Below are positions 16,359-23,566 of a stretch of DNA of 64,000 nt, piece after piece (the stretch's first letter is position 1; each line of letters begins with the position of its first letter). The stretch is from JANNUT01 sp046331425 (GTDB lineage: Bacteria; Acidobacteriota; Polarisedimenticolia; J045), in contig JAXLQU010000012.1 in NCBI GenBank assembly GCA_046331425.1, positions 62,001-126,000 of the forward strand, written 5' to 3'. Below the pieces are notes generated by a model. The model made no database searches, was not told the DNA's origin, and saw only the letters and a program-made list of their open reading frames with translations. The position numbers and the translations under genes were made by a program.

Positions 16359-17890
16359 GACGCGCGCCTCTTGAAGTAGTTGAAGTAGAAACCAGGGAGT
16401 CGTTGACTGATCAATTCGTAGTCGCGCAGGAAACGCGTGTCAGCCCACAGCTCGCTTTCGCCGACCGAGAATCGGAGTTTTTCGATCTCGGCCAGGCTCA
16501 GCGGCTTGTCGGAGAACCGCGCGCGCATGATCAGGATGATCGCCGGTTGCCGATCGAGTACGTACTTGCCGTCCCCTTTTTCATGTCCGGCCGGGCCGAG
16601 CCCCATGCGCGGCATCACACGCATGGCGATGTGTCGGTCGCAGAGTCCATACATGTCGAGCGTAGGAAGTCCCGACTCGTAGGGGAGCACGCCAGCGTTG
16701 CCTGTCGCCAGCAAACTCCCGGACGCGACATGGTCTTTCAACCAACGCCCCGCCGCACGGTGCACGGGAAGTTCATCGGCGCGCCATTTGGCGAAGGTGC
16801 GGGCCGGCTCCCCTGTCATCAGCAGCGTAGCCCCGGCTGCGATCACCAACGACACCGTCGCAACGTATCGGAGCTTTTCTCGACCGCGCGTCATCCACTC
16901 CGCCAAGACGTCGACTCCCACTCCACCCAACGCACTGAGAAACATTGCCGGCGTGGCATAGAACCGGAAGGTCGGCTTGTAGTCACCTCCGACATAGACG
17001 ACATAGAGCGTGTAGATCAGCGGTATCGTCACGGCCATGAACGCTGCATTGCCTCGGCGTTGACGATCTGAGCCGATCCAGAGCGCACCGACGATCGCGA
17101 CCAACGCCAACGGCCAAGCGGCGGAAAAGAACTCGCCCGTATAGCCGGCGCCACGAATCAGGGCCGCGACGCCACCACCCACTTTGGCGTGAAACGTGTT
17201 CGGGACGATATCGCGGTAGAACCAAACTCGAAACGCAAGGTGCAGCGCAACGGGAATCCCGAACGTCAACCAGCGCCGCACGCGGATCGGGCCGAGGCTG
17301 CGCATCCGCCATGCATCCACCGCATCGCAAAGCCAAAGCATCGCCGCGATCATGACGCCTTCGGGTCGCGTCCACGCCGCCGCCGCCAAGACAGCGCCCG
17401 ACCAAGGAAAGCGATCACCGTCACGCCACTCTCGAACAAAGAGTGCGACGGCCCAAACGGCCAAAGCGGCGAACCCTGCCGTTTCGAGCCCCATGACCGA
17501 TTCCGCCACGAACGATGGGAGCGTGGCGATCAGCAGCGCGGCAGCTCCGGCGCTCGCCGGCCGCTCTGGAACCAATGTGCACGCAAGAAACGCCGCCGCG
17601 AATAGCGCCCCAACACCTGATGCGTAGCCGAGCCAGAGCACGAATGTCGGTGGATCGAGACCAAGCCAGAACGGAATTGCCGAGAGCAAAGTCCAAGAGA
17701 AGTTTGTATACCCTTCGACATACTCGCCGACGTTATAAATGGGACCGTGCCCTTCTGCTAGAAAACGCGAAAAGCGCAGCGTGATAAAGGCGTCGTCCTG
17801 CAAGCAAACACCGAAGCTCGCGGCATGAGCGACGTAGACGACCACCGCCACCAACAGCAACGCGAGCGCAGCAACGTTGCGACGACTCAC
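16355..17890 (-). CDS. GT-C fold membrane glycosyltransferase-like protein (paralogue)
   Basis: A 511-residue polytopic protein, paralogous to 13237-14913. The first-loop acidic pair is Asp32-Asp33 in LQDDAFITLRFSRFLAEGHG, followed by VEGYTNFSWTLLS. About ten hydrophobic helices run to residue 370, then comes a soluble C-terminal domain (GLPTLDMYGLCDRHIA) typical of this family. It likely uses a lipid-linked sugar donor outside the cytoplasmic membrane. Start GTG overlaps the stop of the TPR fusion upstream, and the stop overlaps the next GTG. Two related transferases in one operon suggest sequential sugar additions, which is inference. Confidence 0.8.
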   Translation of the reverse strand: MSRRNVAALALLLVAVVVYVAHAASFGVCLQDDAFITLRFSRFLAEGHGPIYNVGEYVEGYTNFSWTLLSAIPFWLGLDPPTFVLWLGYASGVGALFAAAFLACTLVPERPASAGAAALLIATLPSFVAESVMGLETAGFAALAVWAVALFVREWRDGDRFPWSGAVLAAAAWTRPEGVMIAAMLWLCDAVDAWRMRSLGPIRVRRWLTFGIPVALHLAFRVWFYRDIVPNTFHAKVGGGVAALIRGAGYTGEFFSAAWPLALVAIVGALWIGSDRQRRGNAAFMAVTIPLIYTLYVVYVGGDYKPTFRFYATPAMFLSALGGVGVDVLAEWMTRGREKLRYVATVSLVIAAGATLLMTGEPARTFAKWRADELPVHRAAGRWLKDHVASGSLLATGNAGVLPYESGLPTLDMYGLCDRHIAMRVMPRMGLGPAGHEKGDGKYVLDRQPAIILIMRARFSDKPLSLAEIEKLRFSVGESELWADTRFLRDYELISQRLPGFYFNYFKRRAS

Positions 17891-20079
17891 GGCGTCGACG
17901 CTCCTCTGGCGCCACGCCGCCCTTCGCCGCGCCCTGTAAAGCTCTGCGCCGCTTGCGCCAAGGCGCTCCCCTTCACGCGTTGGAAGGCAGGGTCTTGACG
18001 CACCATCTCCGTCAATCCAGGCCCGGCTTCCGCTTCTGCTCGATGGAGCAGATCGATGGCCGCAGCCTCGTTTCCGGCTCGCGCCTCGCCACGCGCGAGT
18101 TGAAGCAAGATCGGTGCGCTGTTCGGATGCGCGACCAGAAACTCTTCGAGTACCGCCTTGGCTCGCGCCAGGTTCTCGGCCTTTGCATAGATGCGACTGA
18201 GCGCCACCGGCAGTACGTCAGCGTCCGGGAATTTTGCTCGCGCCGCGGCAATTTCGTTTCCGGCTGCGGCCAACATCCCCGCCTGCACCAACGCATCCGC
18301 GCGAGCGATCGCGTCCGACACCGCGTCGCCGGTAGCGGCCACGCTCTGGGCGATCGCCTGTGCCGCGGCATTCTCTTGCCCCTTCGCCGACAGCGACGCC
18401 GCTGCCTGAGAGTGCGGATATCGGTATCCAGGATCGAGCCGCAAACTCTCGGCATATCGTTGGAGCGCGGCATCATGATCACCCAGGGTGCGCAACGCAT
18501 CACCCCACTTGGCCATCAGGAACGGGGTGCGGGCGCGTGGAGACTCCGCGGCCTTCTGATATGCATCACGCGCTTGATAGGCGCTGCCCGAGGACGACAG
18601 CATGTCGCCCAGCCACTCCTGCAATTCGGGGGCGTCGCCATCCGCGGCAATCACCCGCTCGATCAGCGGCCGCGCCTCATCGATCGACTTCCCTTCAGCG
18701 AACATCTCGGCGCACGCGAGTGCGATTCCGGGATCGGAGTCGGTGGCCAAGCGGCGTGCAATCGTGAGCGCATCGCCGGCTCGACCAGCGGACATCAGGC
18801 TGCGCGCCAGATCGACCTGCCGCGCTCGATCGGACCCGGCCAACGCCGCGAGTGAACTCAACGCCGCATCGAGTGCCGGTTGCAGCGGCGCTCGCTCGGT
18901 TTGCGGGAGCGATGTGATCGAGCGAACGATCGCCAGCGGAATCGCGGGCGCTTGCGGCGCCAGCGACGTCGCCGCTTGAAGCATTGCGACAGCTTCGGAC
19001 GGCTTGTTGTCGTGCATCGCGACCGAGCGCGCGCGGCGTAATTGCTGCAAGAGCGCCGTCGCACCGGACGGCAACGATTGCGACTCGTTGCGTGCGCCGT
19101 CGACGGGGCCGATCGGCCAACCGTAGGCGCGCGCGGCGGAGGACGACGTCACGCTCGTGCTGTTGCGGCTTGGCTTGTCGTCGGATCTACCAGCAGCCGT
19201 GAGCACCCTGTTGTATACCGTCGCGATCGATCGACCCGCCTCGAGTGCGGCCGGCGCATCACCGGTCATCGCGGTTGCTACCTTGTAGGTGCTGGGGTGC
19301 AGCGCGATCCCATGTGTCAACTCTCCATCGTCACCCAAGGCTTCCCCATGCAAACCAACGATCACGATCACCGCGTTGTCGTTGCCATAGGTTCGCAGCG
19401 CCTCACGCACATACGTCACCGCGGCGTCGATCGACAACAGAGCCGCGGCATAGGCTGTCGCTTCGGTGCCCTCTTCGCTTGCGCTAACGGCGTGCGCCGG
19501 GTCGCCCATGTGTAGCCAAGCGAAGAACCGCCGCTTGTCACGATTGTCCTTGAGCCACGTGCCGAACTGCTCGGCGACCGTCGCAGCCGGAAGGAATCCG
19601 CCTTGCGGAGGACGGAGGCGGTTCGACTCATCCGGCATCACCGGTTGATCGGCGGGGTAGGCGATCGACTGAAACGCATCGAAGCCTCGCGCGAAGCCGT
19701 GCCGTGTCGAGAGGTCGCCGTAGCCGATCCATGCGGCTGTGTAGAACCCATCGCGATGAAGCTCTTCGGCAAGCGTGACGCTGGCGCTTGGAATTCGATA
19801 AAGGTCTCCCTGCGCCGTGCTGGGAGGATCTTCACCGGTCACAAGTGATGCCGCGGACAGCACGGCATCGGGTGCGGGAGCAACCAATCCAGGCTGACGA
19901 CCCGGGGCCGGCAGCGCGTTCAGTGCCGGCATCGAGGACGCGGTGACCGCTGCGTCTCCGAGCCCCGACACTGTGATCAGCACGACCGCACGATTTTTGG
20001 ACTGACAACCGGCAAGCAACACGATCGCAGCGATGAGCATCAAGCCTGCGGCGATCGACGACAGCGTTCGACAAAACAC
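17887..20079 (-). CDS. Degenerate sulfatase-fold / TPR fusion lipoprotein
   Basis: A 730-residue lipoprotein (LLAGC, Cys25). The N-terminal half follows the sulfatase architecture, but key residues are gone. The first metal Asp is replaced (VVLITVSGLGDAA, Ser38), the ADHGE element reads VGLHGEALGDDGE, and no CxPxR-like nucleophile motif is visible. It therefore looks like a pseudoenzyme. From about residue 345 to 720 it is built of TPR-like helical repeats (for example DHDAALQRYAESLRLDPGYR). It begins a coupled four-gene set, with AGGAG before the GTG. It could be a scaffold or regulator for the coupled GT-C and sulfatase-fold enzymes; that is inference. Confidence 0.75.
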   Translation of the reverse strand: MFCRTLSSIAAGLMLIAAIVLLAGCQSKNRAVVLITVSGLGDAAVTASSMPALNALPAPGRQPGLVAPAPDAVLSAASLVTGEDPPSTAQGDLYRIPSASVTLAEELHRDGFYTAAWIGYGDLSTRHGFARGFDAFQSIAYPADQPVMPDESNRLRPPQGGFLPAATVAEQFGTWLKDNRDKRRFFAWLHMGDPAHAVSASEEGTEATAYAAALLSIDAAVTYVREALRTYGNDNAVIVIVGLHGEALGDDGELTHGIALHPSTYKVATAMTGDAPAALEAGRSIATVYNRVLTAAGRSDDKPSRNSTSVTSSSAARAYGWPIGPVDGARNESQSLPSGATALLQQLRRARSVAMHDNKPSEAVAMLQAATSLAPQAPAIPLAIVRSITSLPQTERAPLQPALDAALSSLAALAGSDRARQVDLARSLMSAGRAGDALTIARRLATDSDPGIALACAEMFAEGKSIDEARPLIERVIAADGDAPELQEWLGDMLSSSGSAYQARDAYQKAAESPRARTPFLMAKWGDALRTLGDHDAALQRYAESLRLDPGYRYPHSQAAASLSAKGQENAAAQAIAQSVAATGDAVSDAIARADALVQAGMLAAAGNEIAAARAKFPDADVLPVALSRIYAKAENLARAKAVLEEFLVAHPNSAPILLQLARGEARAGNEAAAIDLLHRAEAEAGPGLTEMVRQDPAFQRVKGSALAQAAQSFTGRGEGRRGARGASTP

Positions 20080-20173
20080 AAGATCTCCTGGCTCGAGTTT
20101 GTGGCGAGGCCGTCATTCTAGGGGCGACTGCTAGAGGGCGTCCAAGTCGGCATCGTGCGCCGACCCCGAGGCG

Positions 20174-20206
20174 AAAAAAGAGGGAGCTCGGTGACCGAGC
20201 TCCCTC
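20174..20206 (-). terminator. Intrinsic terminator of the secreted-protein operon
   Basis: On the minus strand a perfect 13-bp inverted repeat (arms 20180-20192 and 20194-20206, one-base centre, effectively a 12-bp stem with a 3-nt loop) is followed by six T residues (20174-20179). It lies 22 bp past the stop of the 420-residue secreted protein and should end that transcript before the TPR fusion gene. Confidence 0.92.
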
Positions 20207-20227
20207 CTGGTGACAACCGTAGAGACG

Positions 20228-21490
20228 TTACTTGCGGTTGGTCTTGTTGCGCTGCTGGATGACGCCCTTACCGGGCACCGGCAGTTGAGCCTTGGCAGGA
20301 CCGAAGGCCGCGACGTTGTCATCGATGTCGACGGTTTCGATCTTGTAGAACAAGCCGGAAGCCTTCTGGATGCCCTGGACTTGGACGGCATCGACGAAGG
20401 TGTAGGCCGAAGCCTCACCCTTGGCCGCGATCAAGCTCGACACGCGGACATAGGTACCGTTCTCGGTGGTGGCGCGGCTCACATAGAACCCACGCACGCC
20501 ATCTTCGAGGCTGGTCTTCCAGTTGACTTCGACGTTGTTGGCGCTCGCCCACTTGGCCGAGATGTCGAACACGGTTGCAGCACCGCCGCTTCCGCTGACA
20601 CGGACTTGCTGGCTGTTGGAGCTGAGGAAACGGGTCTTGACCGTGCCGCCCACGATATTCGCGAGGACCGGACGAAGTGCGTAGGTCACGCAGTCGCTCG
20701 GACCTGCGCCAACATCAGCGTTGGCAACGGTGGTCGAGGTTCCAGTGACGTTCTTCAGCAGCGTGAACTGCGTTTCGTTCGGGTTGATGTTGCAGGCACC
20801 CTTGAAGAAGTGCAGGTCGTAGCTGACAGCCGTCAGGCTGCCCGTGTTGCTGACCGCAGCATCCCAACCGAGGTTGGTGATGCCTGTGGCCGGCGAGTAG
20901 CTGGTGACGCGTGGAGCCGGCACCGGGCTCAGACCGCCGAAGCGCTGGGTTCCCGCCGCACCGCCATCGGCGTTCGGAACGCCGCTGATGTCGCGAGAGT
21001 TGGTGCTGTTCGCGTTGCCGAGGCACGAGGCCGCATTGGTACCGGTGCAGTCGGCGACGTTCTTCTTGGACTGATCCGTTGAAAGTACGACCTTCGAGGT
21101 CCAACCGTAGTAACCGATGTGGCCGCTGGTGCCAGCACCACCTTGGGCTTCCAGCAACGCCTGGAAGGTGTTGCCATCGCCTGTTCCGGCCGGGAAGTAG
21201 TTGTCGCTGTTGGAGTCGTAACCCAGGTACGCACCGGCAGAGTTACGGGTCGTGAGCTGGCAGGTCTGCTGACCGTCGGTCGTGACGCAGCCGCCGGCAC
21301 CGCAGTTGGTGCTGCAGTCAGGGCTGACGCCGGACGCGAGGGCCGCGAAGTAACGCTGGAAAACAGTGCCGCCCGGAACCGCCGACGGCGTGTTGTGCAC
21401 GCTCGAGCTGAACGGGGTTCCAGCAAGCGCAGCCCCGGCCGTCAAAGCCAACAGACCGGCCAAAACTGCGATGGTGTTCTTCTTCTTCAT
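20228..21490 (-). CDS. Secreted hypothetical protein with FN3-like C-terminus
   Basis: A 420-residue protein with a clear Sec signal (MKKKNTIAVLAGLLALTAGAALA) and a strong SD (AAAGGAG) before the ATG. The mature N-terminal part is Gly/Ser/Asn/Thr-rich, with three cysteines in one short run (SPDCSTNCGAGGC) and others that could form disulfides. The last about 95 residues (AKWASANNVEVNWKTSLEDG to QVQGIQKASGLFYKIETVD) read like a fibronectin-III-type beta sandwich. No enzymatic motif is visible. It is the last gene of the ECF-sigma-linked cluster, 35 bp after the duplicated secreted protein, and is followed at once by a strong terminator. Probably a surface or matrix protein. Confidence 0.75.
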   Translation of the reverse strand: MKKKNTIAVLAGLLALTAGAALAGTPFSSSVHNTPSAVPGGTVFQRYFAALASGVSPDCSTNCGAGGCVTTDGQQTCQLTTRNSAGAYLGYDSNSDNYFPAGTGDGNTFQALLEAQGGAGTSGHIGYYGWTSKVVLSTDQSKKNVADCTGTNAASCLGNANSTNSRDISGVPNADGGAAGTQRFGGLSPVPAPRVTSYSPATGITNLGWDAAVSNTGSLTAVSYDLHFFKGACNINPNETQFTLLKNVTGTSTTVANADVGAGPSDCVTYALRPVLANIVGGTVKTRFLSSNSQQVRVSGSGGAATVFDISAKWASANNVEVNWKTSLEDGVRGFYVSRATTENGTYVRVSSLIAAKGEASAYTFVDAVQVQGIQKASGLFYKIETVDIDDNVAAFGPAKAQLPVPGKGVIQQRNKTNRK

Positions 21491-21525
21491 GATTCAAGCT
21501 CCTTTCGCTGTGATCTCTCGGACGC

Positions 21526-22161
21526 TTAGTAGTGCGGCCAGACGTAGCCGCTGCCGCCGGCACTGCCGCCGCGAACGATCACGCCCATCCCAAGGGTCAG
21601 GTTGAAGTTCGATGCAGGCGACGCGCCCGAGAACCAATCGGTGATCGAACCGTTGCCGTTATAGCGCGAAACGCGGTTGACGGAGTTGGCACCCATCTGG
21701 GTCTTCATGTCGTTCAGTACCTGGCTCGCCTTGGTCAGGGTCTGATGGTACGGAGCCGACGCGTTGCGGAACTGGTTGGCCGTGAATGCGAAGGTGAACG
21801 CCGGGTCATGCGAACCGACGACCACCGCGGTGTTAACGCCCGATCCACCGGCGCGCACGATGTAGGCATCGCCCTTGACGATGTTGAAGTTGGACGAACT
21901 ACTCGCCCCCGCGAACCAGTCGGTGATCGAACCGCTCCCGTTATAACGGGAGACACGGTTGGCACCCGGCAGGTCGCTCAACAGGTTCGAGGCCTTGGCG
22001 TAGTTGTTGTTCCAGGGCAACGACAGATCGAAGAACTGATTGGCAGCGATGTTCGGCACGAACTTGAAGCCCATGTTCGATGCCGTGGCCAAGCCACCTG
22101 CCAGCAGCGCCACGCCAACGGCGGCCGCCACCAGACCTTGGACCTTGTTAAACCTCTTCAT
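21526..22161 (-). CDS. Secreted protein with internal tandem duplication
   Basis: A 211-residue exported protein: signal MKRFNKVQGLVAAAVGVALL, then two repeats of roughly 70 residues (about 41-105 and 129-199). Both share NRVSRYNGxGSITDWFxGAS (from residues 68 and 162), an N-terminal ANQF-type start, and a closing x-YIVRAGG / VIVRGGS strand. The mature protein has no cysteine and no recognisable enzyme motif. GAGGAGGG precedes the ATG. It lies between a structured 221-nt leader and the other secreted gene, downstream of an ECF sigma/anti-sigma pair. I do not recognise the family. The two-fold repeat suggests a surface-displayed binding or structural module. Confidence 0.75.
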   Translation of the reverse strand: MKRFNKVQGLVAAAVGVALLAGGLATASNMGFKFVPNIAANQFFDLSLPWNNNYAKASNLLSDLPGANRVSRYNGSGSITDWFAGASSSSNFNIVKGDAYIVRAGGSGVNTAVVVGSHDPAFTFAFTANQFRNASAPYHQTLTKASQVLNDMKTQMGANSVNRVSRYNGNGSITDWFSGASPASNFNLTLGMGVIVRGGSAGGSGYVWPHY

Positions 22162-22382
22162 GACTACCCTCCTCAGTTACGTAAAGCGTTGGGTGTTAAG
22201 CCAACCAGCACGTGCGAGATGCTTGACCGCCCCTCTACCGGAAGAGGGTTCTGCCCGGTCGCTTCTCGCTCGGGTCTGGTCAGCCCGAACACCGAAGTGT
22301 TGAGGTACGCCGAAGCCTGGAAGCCAGCAACGAAATTCCGGCTCTTTCGGAGGCCCAGGCCTGGCAATGACAGGAACATAGC
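22162..22382 (-). promoter_or_regulatory. Structured 5' leader ahead of the duplicated secreted protein
   Basis: This 221-bp gap has no supported gene. Read on the minus strand it contains several short stable hairpins: CCAGGCCTGG near its upstream end, AACAC-TTCG-GTGTT (a UUCG tetraloop hairpin), CGGG...CCCG, and CCCTCT-TCCGGT-AGAGGG. A strong SD follows. It may be the 5' untranslated region of the secreted-protein genes, or an unknown regulatory RNA. It matches no riboswitch consensus I know (c-di-GMP-I checked). Confidence 0.4.
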
Positions 22383-22817
22383 TCAGTCGACTCTGTAAAA
22401 CACCACCGACCCAGGGGCCGGTTGTTCGGTTTTGTCCACGAATTGTTGGCCCCGGGCAACCGTTACGGGGGCCGAATCGCTGGCCACCGGATCGGAGCTC
22501 ATGGAAACTCGGTGCGGGCCCTGCCTGCTGTCGAACTCGATCTGTACGGAACCGTCGTCACCACGCAGGAAGCGGGGTGAGGAGCTCGATGCGCTGGGAC
22601 CGTCCTGCATCAAGGTGATTCCGAGTACGCCAAAAACCACGGCCGCGGCCGCAGCCGCCAACCCGGAACGAGCCACCGAATGCTGGCGATGCCGGACCTG
22701 TCCGACCTCGCGAACGACCCGTGCCCGCAACTTACGGACATCGAACTCGGTGGGATCTTCCGGTCTGAGGCTCCCGACGAGGCCGTCCCATCCGTCGCGT
22801 GGGTTCTCTTGATTCAC
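22383..22817 (-). CDS. Putative membrane-anchored anti-sigma factor
   Basis: A 144-residue protein following the ECF sigma gene on the same strand. Residues 1-50 are cytoplasmic (GLVGSLRPEDPTEFDVRKLR), one membrane helix follows (SGLAAAAAAVVFGVLGITLM), and the rest would be periplasmic. This single-pass layout next to an ECF sigma gene is typical of anti-sigma regulators. No zinc-binding HxxxCxxC motif is present, so it is not a ZAS-type anti-sigma. GTG at 22817 was chosen because AAGGAGG lies just upstream; longer in-frame starts lack this. Confidence 0.6.
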   Translation of the reverse strand: MNQENPRDGWDGLVGSLRPEDPTEFDVRKLRARVVREVGQVRHRQHSVARSGLAAAAAAVVFGVLGITLMQDGPSASSSSPRFLRGDDGSVQIEFDSRQGPHRVSMSSDPVASDSAPVTVARGQQFVDKTEQPAPGSVVFYRVD

Positions 22818-22915
22818 GGCCACCTCCTTGGCTCCGGCATGGAGCGTCACCGGGTATACCCACCGCAAGGCTCGGGCGTTCATGCGGCTCTGAAATTTAT
22901 CGAGGCCAGGAGGGG

Positions 22916-23482
22916 CTAGCGGCGCCCGAGGTCTACAACCAATTCCGGACGATGAACCCGCAACCACTCGGTGACCCGGAGCCGGGCCTCACTTGCCAGT
23001 CGCCGGACCGTCACCTCGGTGATCCCCATCGCCTCGGCAACCCAGGCCGTTTCGAGCCCATTGACCTCGCGCAGCAGAAAGACCTCTCGAGCGCGCTGCG
23101 GGAGGCCGGCCATCGCTTCGAGCAGCGCCGCACGCAACTCTCGTTGGCGGAGCGCCGCTGATGGGTCGCTCTTGCGATCGGCAGGCCAAACCGCTTCCGC
23201 ACCCAACTCGTCCTCGCGCCGCTCGGGACGGCGCGCGACACGATTGCGGGCCGCGTTCAAGGTCAGCTTGACCAGCCAAGGCTCGAGTGGTCGGTCGGGG
23301 TCGCATCGATCGAGGGTCCGAAACAGTTTCAAAAACGCCTCTTGCGCGACGTCCTCCGCATCTTGCCTATGGCGTGTGATGCTGCGGGCTACGACCAGCA
23401 CGAGCGAGCCGAAGCGCGCCACGATCTCGTCGAAGGCGCGCTCATCCCCGGTCTGAGCGCGGCGCACGAGTTCGCTGTCCAG
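22916..23482 (-). CDS. ECF-family RNA polymerase sigma factor
   Basis: Group 4 (ECF) sigma-70. Region 2 reads RAQTGDERAFDEIVARFG then HRQDAEDVAQEAFLKLFRTLDR. Region 4 reads LPQRAREVFLLREVNGLETAWVAEAMGITEVTVRRLASEARLRV, including its helix-turn-helix. Start is uncertain. CTG at 23482 has AAAGGA upstream, gives a normal length (188) and leaves the palindromic promoter-like region free. ATG at 23554 would extend it across the 16-bp palindrome and stop 12 bp from the divergent gene. It is probably controlled by the downstream membrane protein and may direct the secreted-protein genes. Confidence 0.9.
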   Translation of the reverse strand: MDSELVRRAQTGDERAFDEIVARFGSLVLVVARSITRHRQDAEDVAQEAFLKLFRTLDRCDPDRPLEPWLVKLTLNAARNRVARRPERREDELGAEAVWPADRKSDPSAALRQRELRAALLEAMAGLPQRAREVFLLREVNGLETAWVAEAMGITEVTVRRLASEARLRVTEWLRVHRPELVVDLGRR

Positions 23483-23523
23483 AACGGTTCCTTTCGTGGC
23501 CCGGGGATGGGGCGATATGGGCT

Positions 23524-23539
23524 GGTCAGTATACTGACC
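23524..23539. promoter_or_regulatory. Perfect 16-bp palindrome with -10-like TATACT on both strands
   Basis: GGTCAGTATACTGACC is perfectly self-complementary and lies between the divergent ECF sigma and sulfatase-fold genes. It contains TATACT, a good -10 match, on both strands. It may be a dimeric-regulator operator overlapping divergent promoters. No convincing -35 is visible on either side. Confidence 0.55.
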
Positions 23540-23544
23540 GCTGC

Positions 23545-23565
23545 CTTGGACCATTCTTGTCCAAG
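23545..23565 (+). repeat. Inverted repeat at the 5' end of the sulfatase-fold gene
   Basis: CTTGGAC and GTCCAAG (7-bp arms, 7-bp spacer) end one base before the ATG at 23567. In a transcript starting from the adjacent palindrome this hairpin would be at the very 5' end and would cover the ribosome-binding region, which has no obvious SD. Confidence 0.5.
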
Positions 23566-23566
23566 C

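Noticed and set aside
20210..21082. Plus-strand frame over the secreted protein gene
   Set aside because: Antisense to a gene with signal peptide, SD and terminator; the frame reads as Val/Gly/Ala-rich noise.
22162..22382. c-di-GMP-I or other known riboswitch in the leader
   Set aside because: Lacks the GGCAAACC and GGGACGCAAAGC-type conserved blocks; only generic hairpins are visible.
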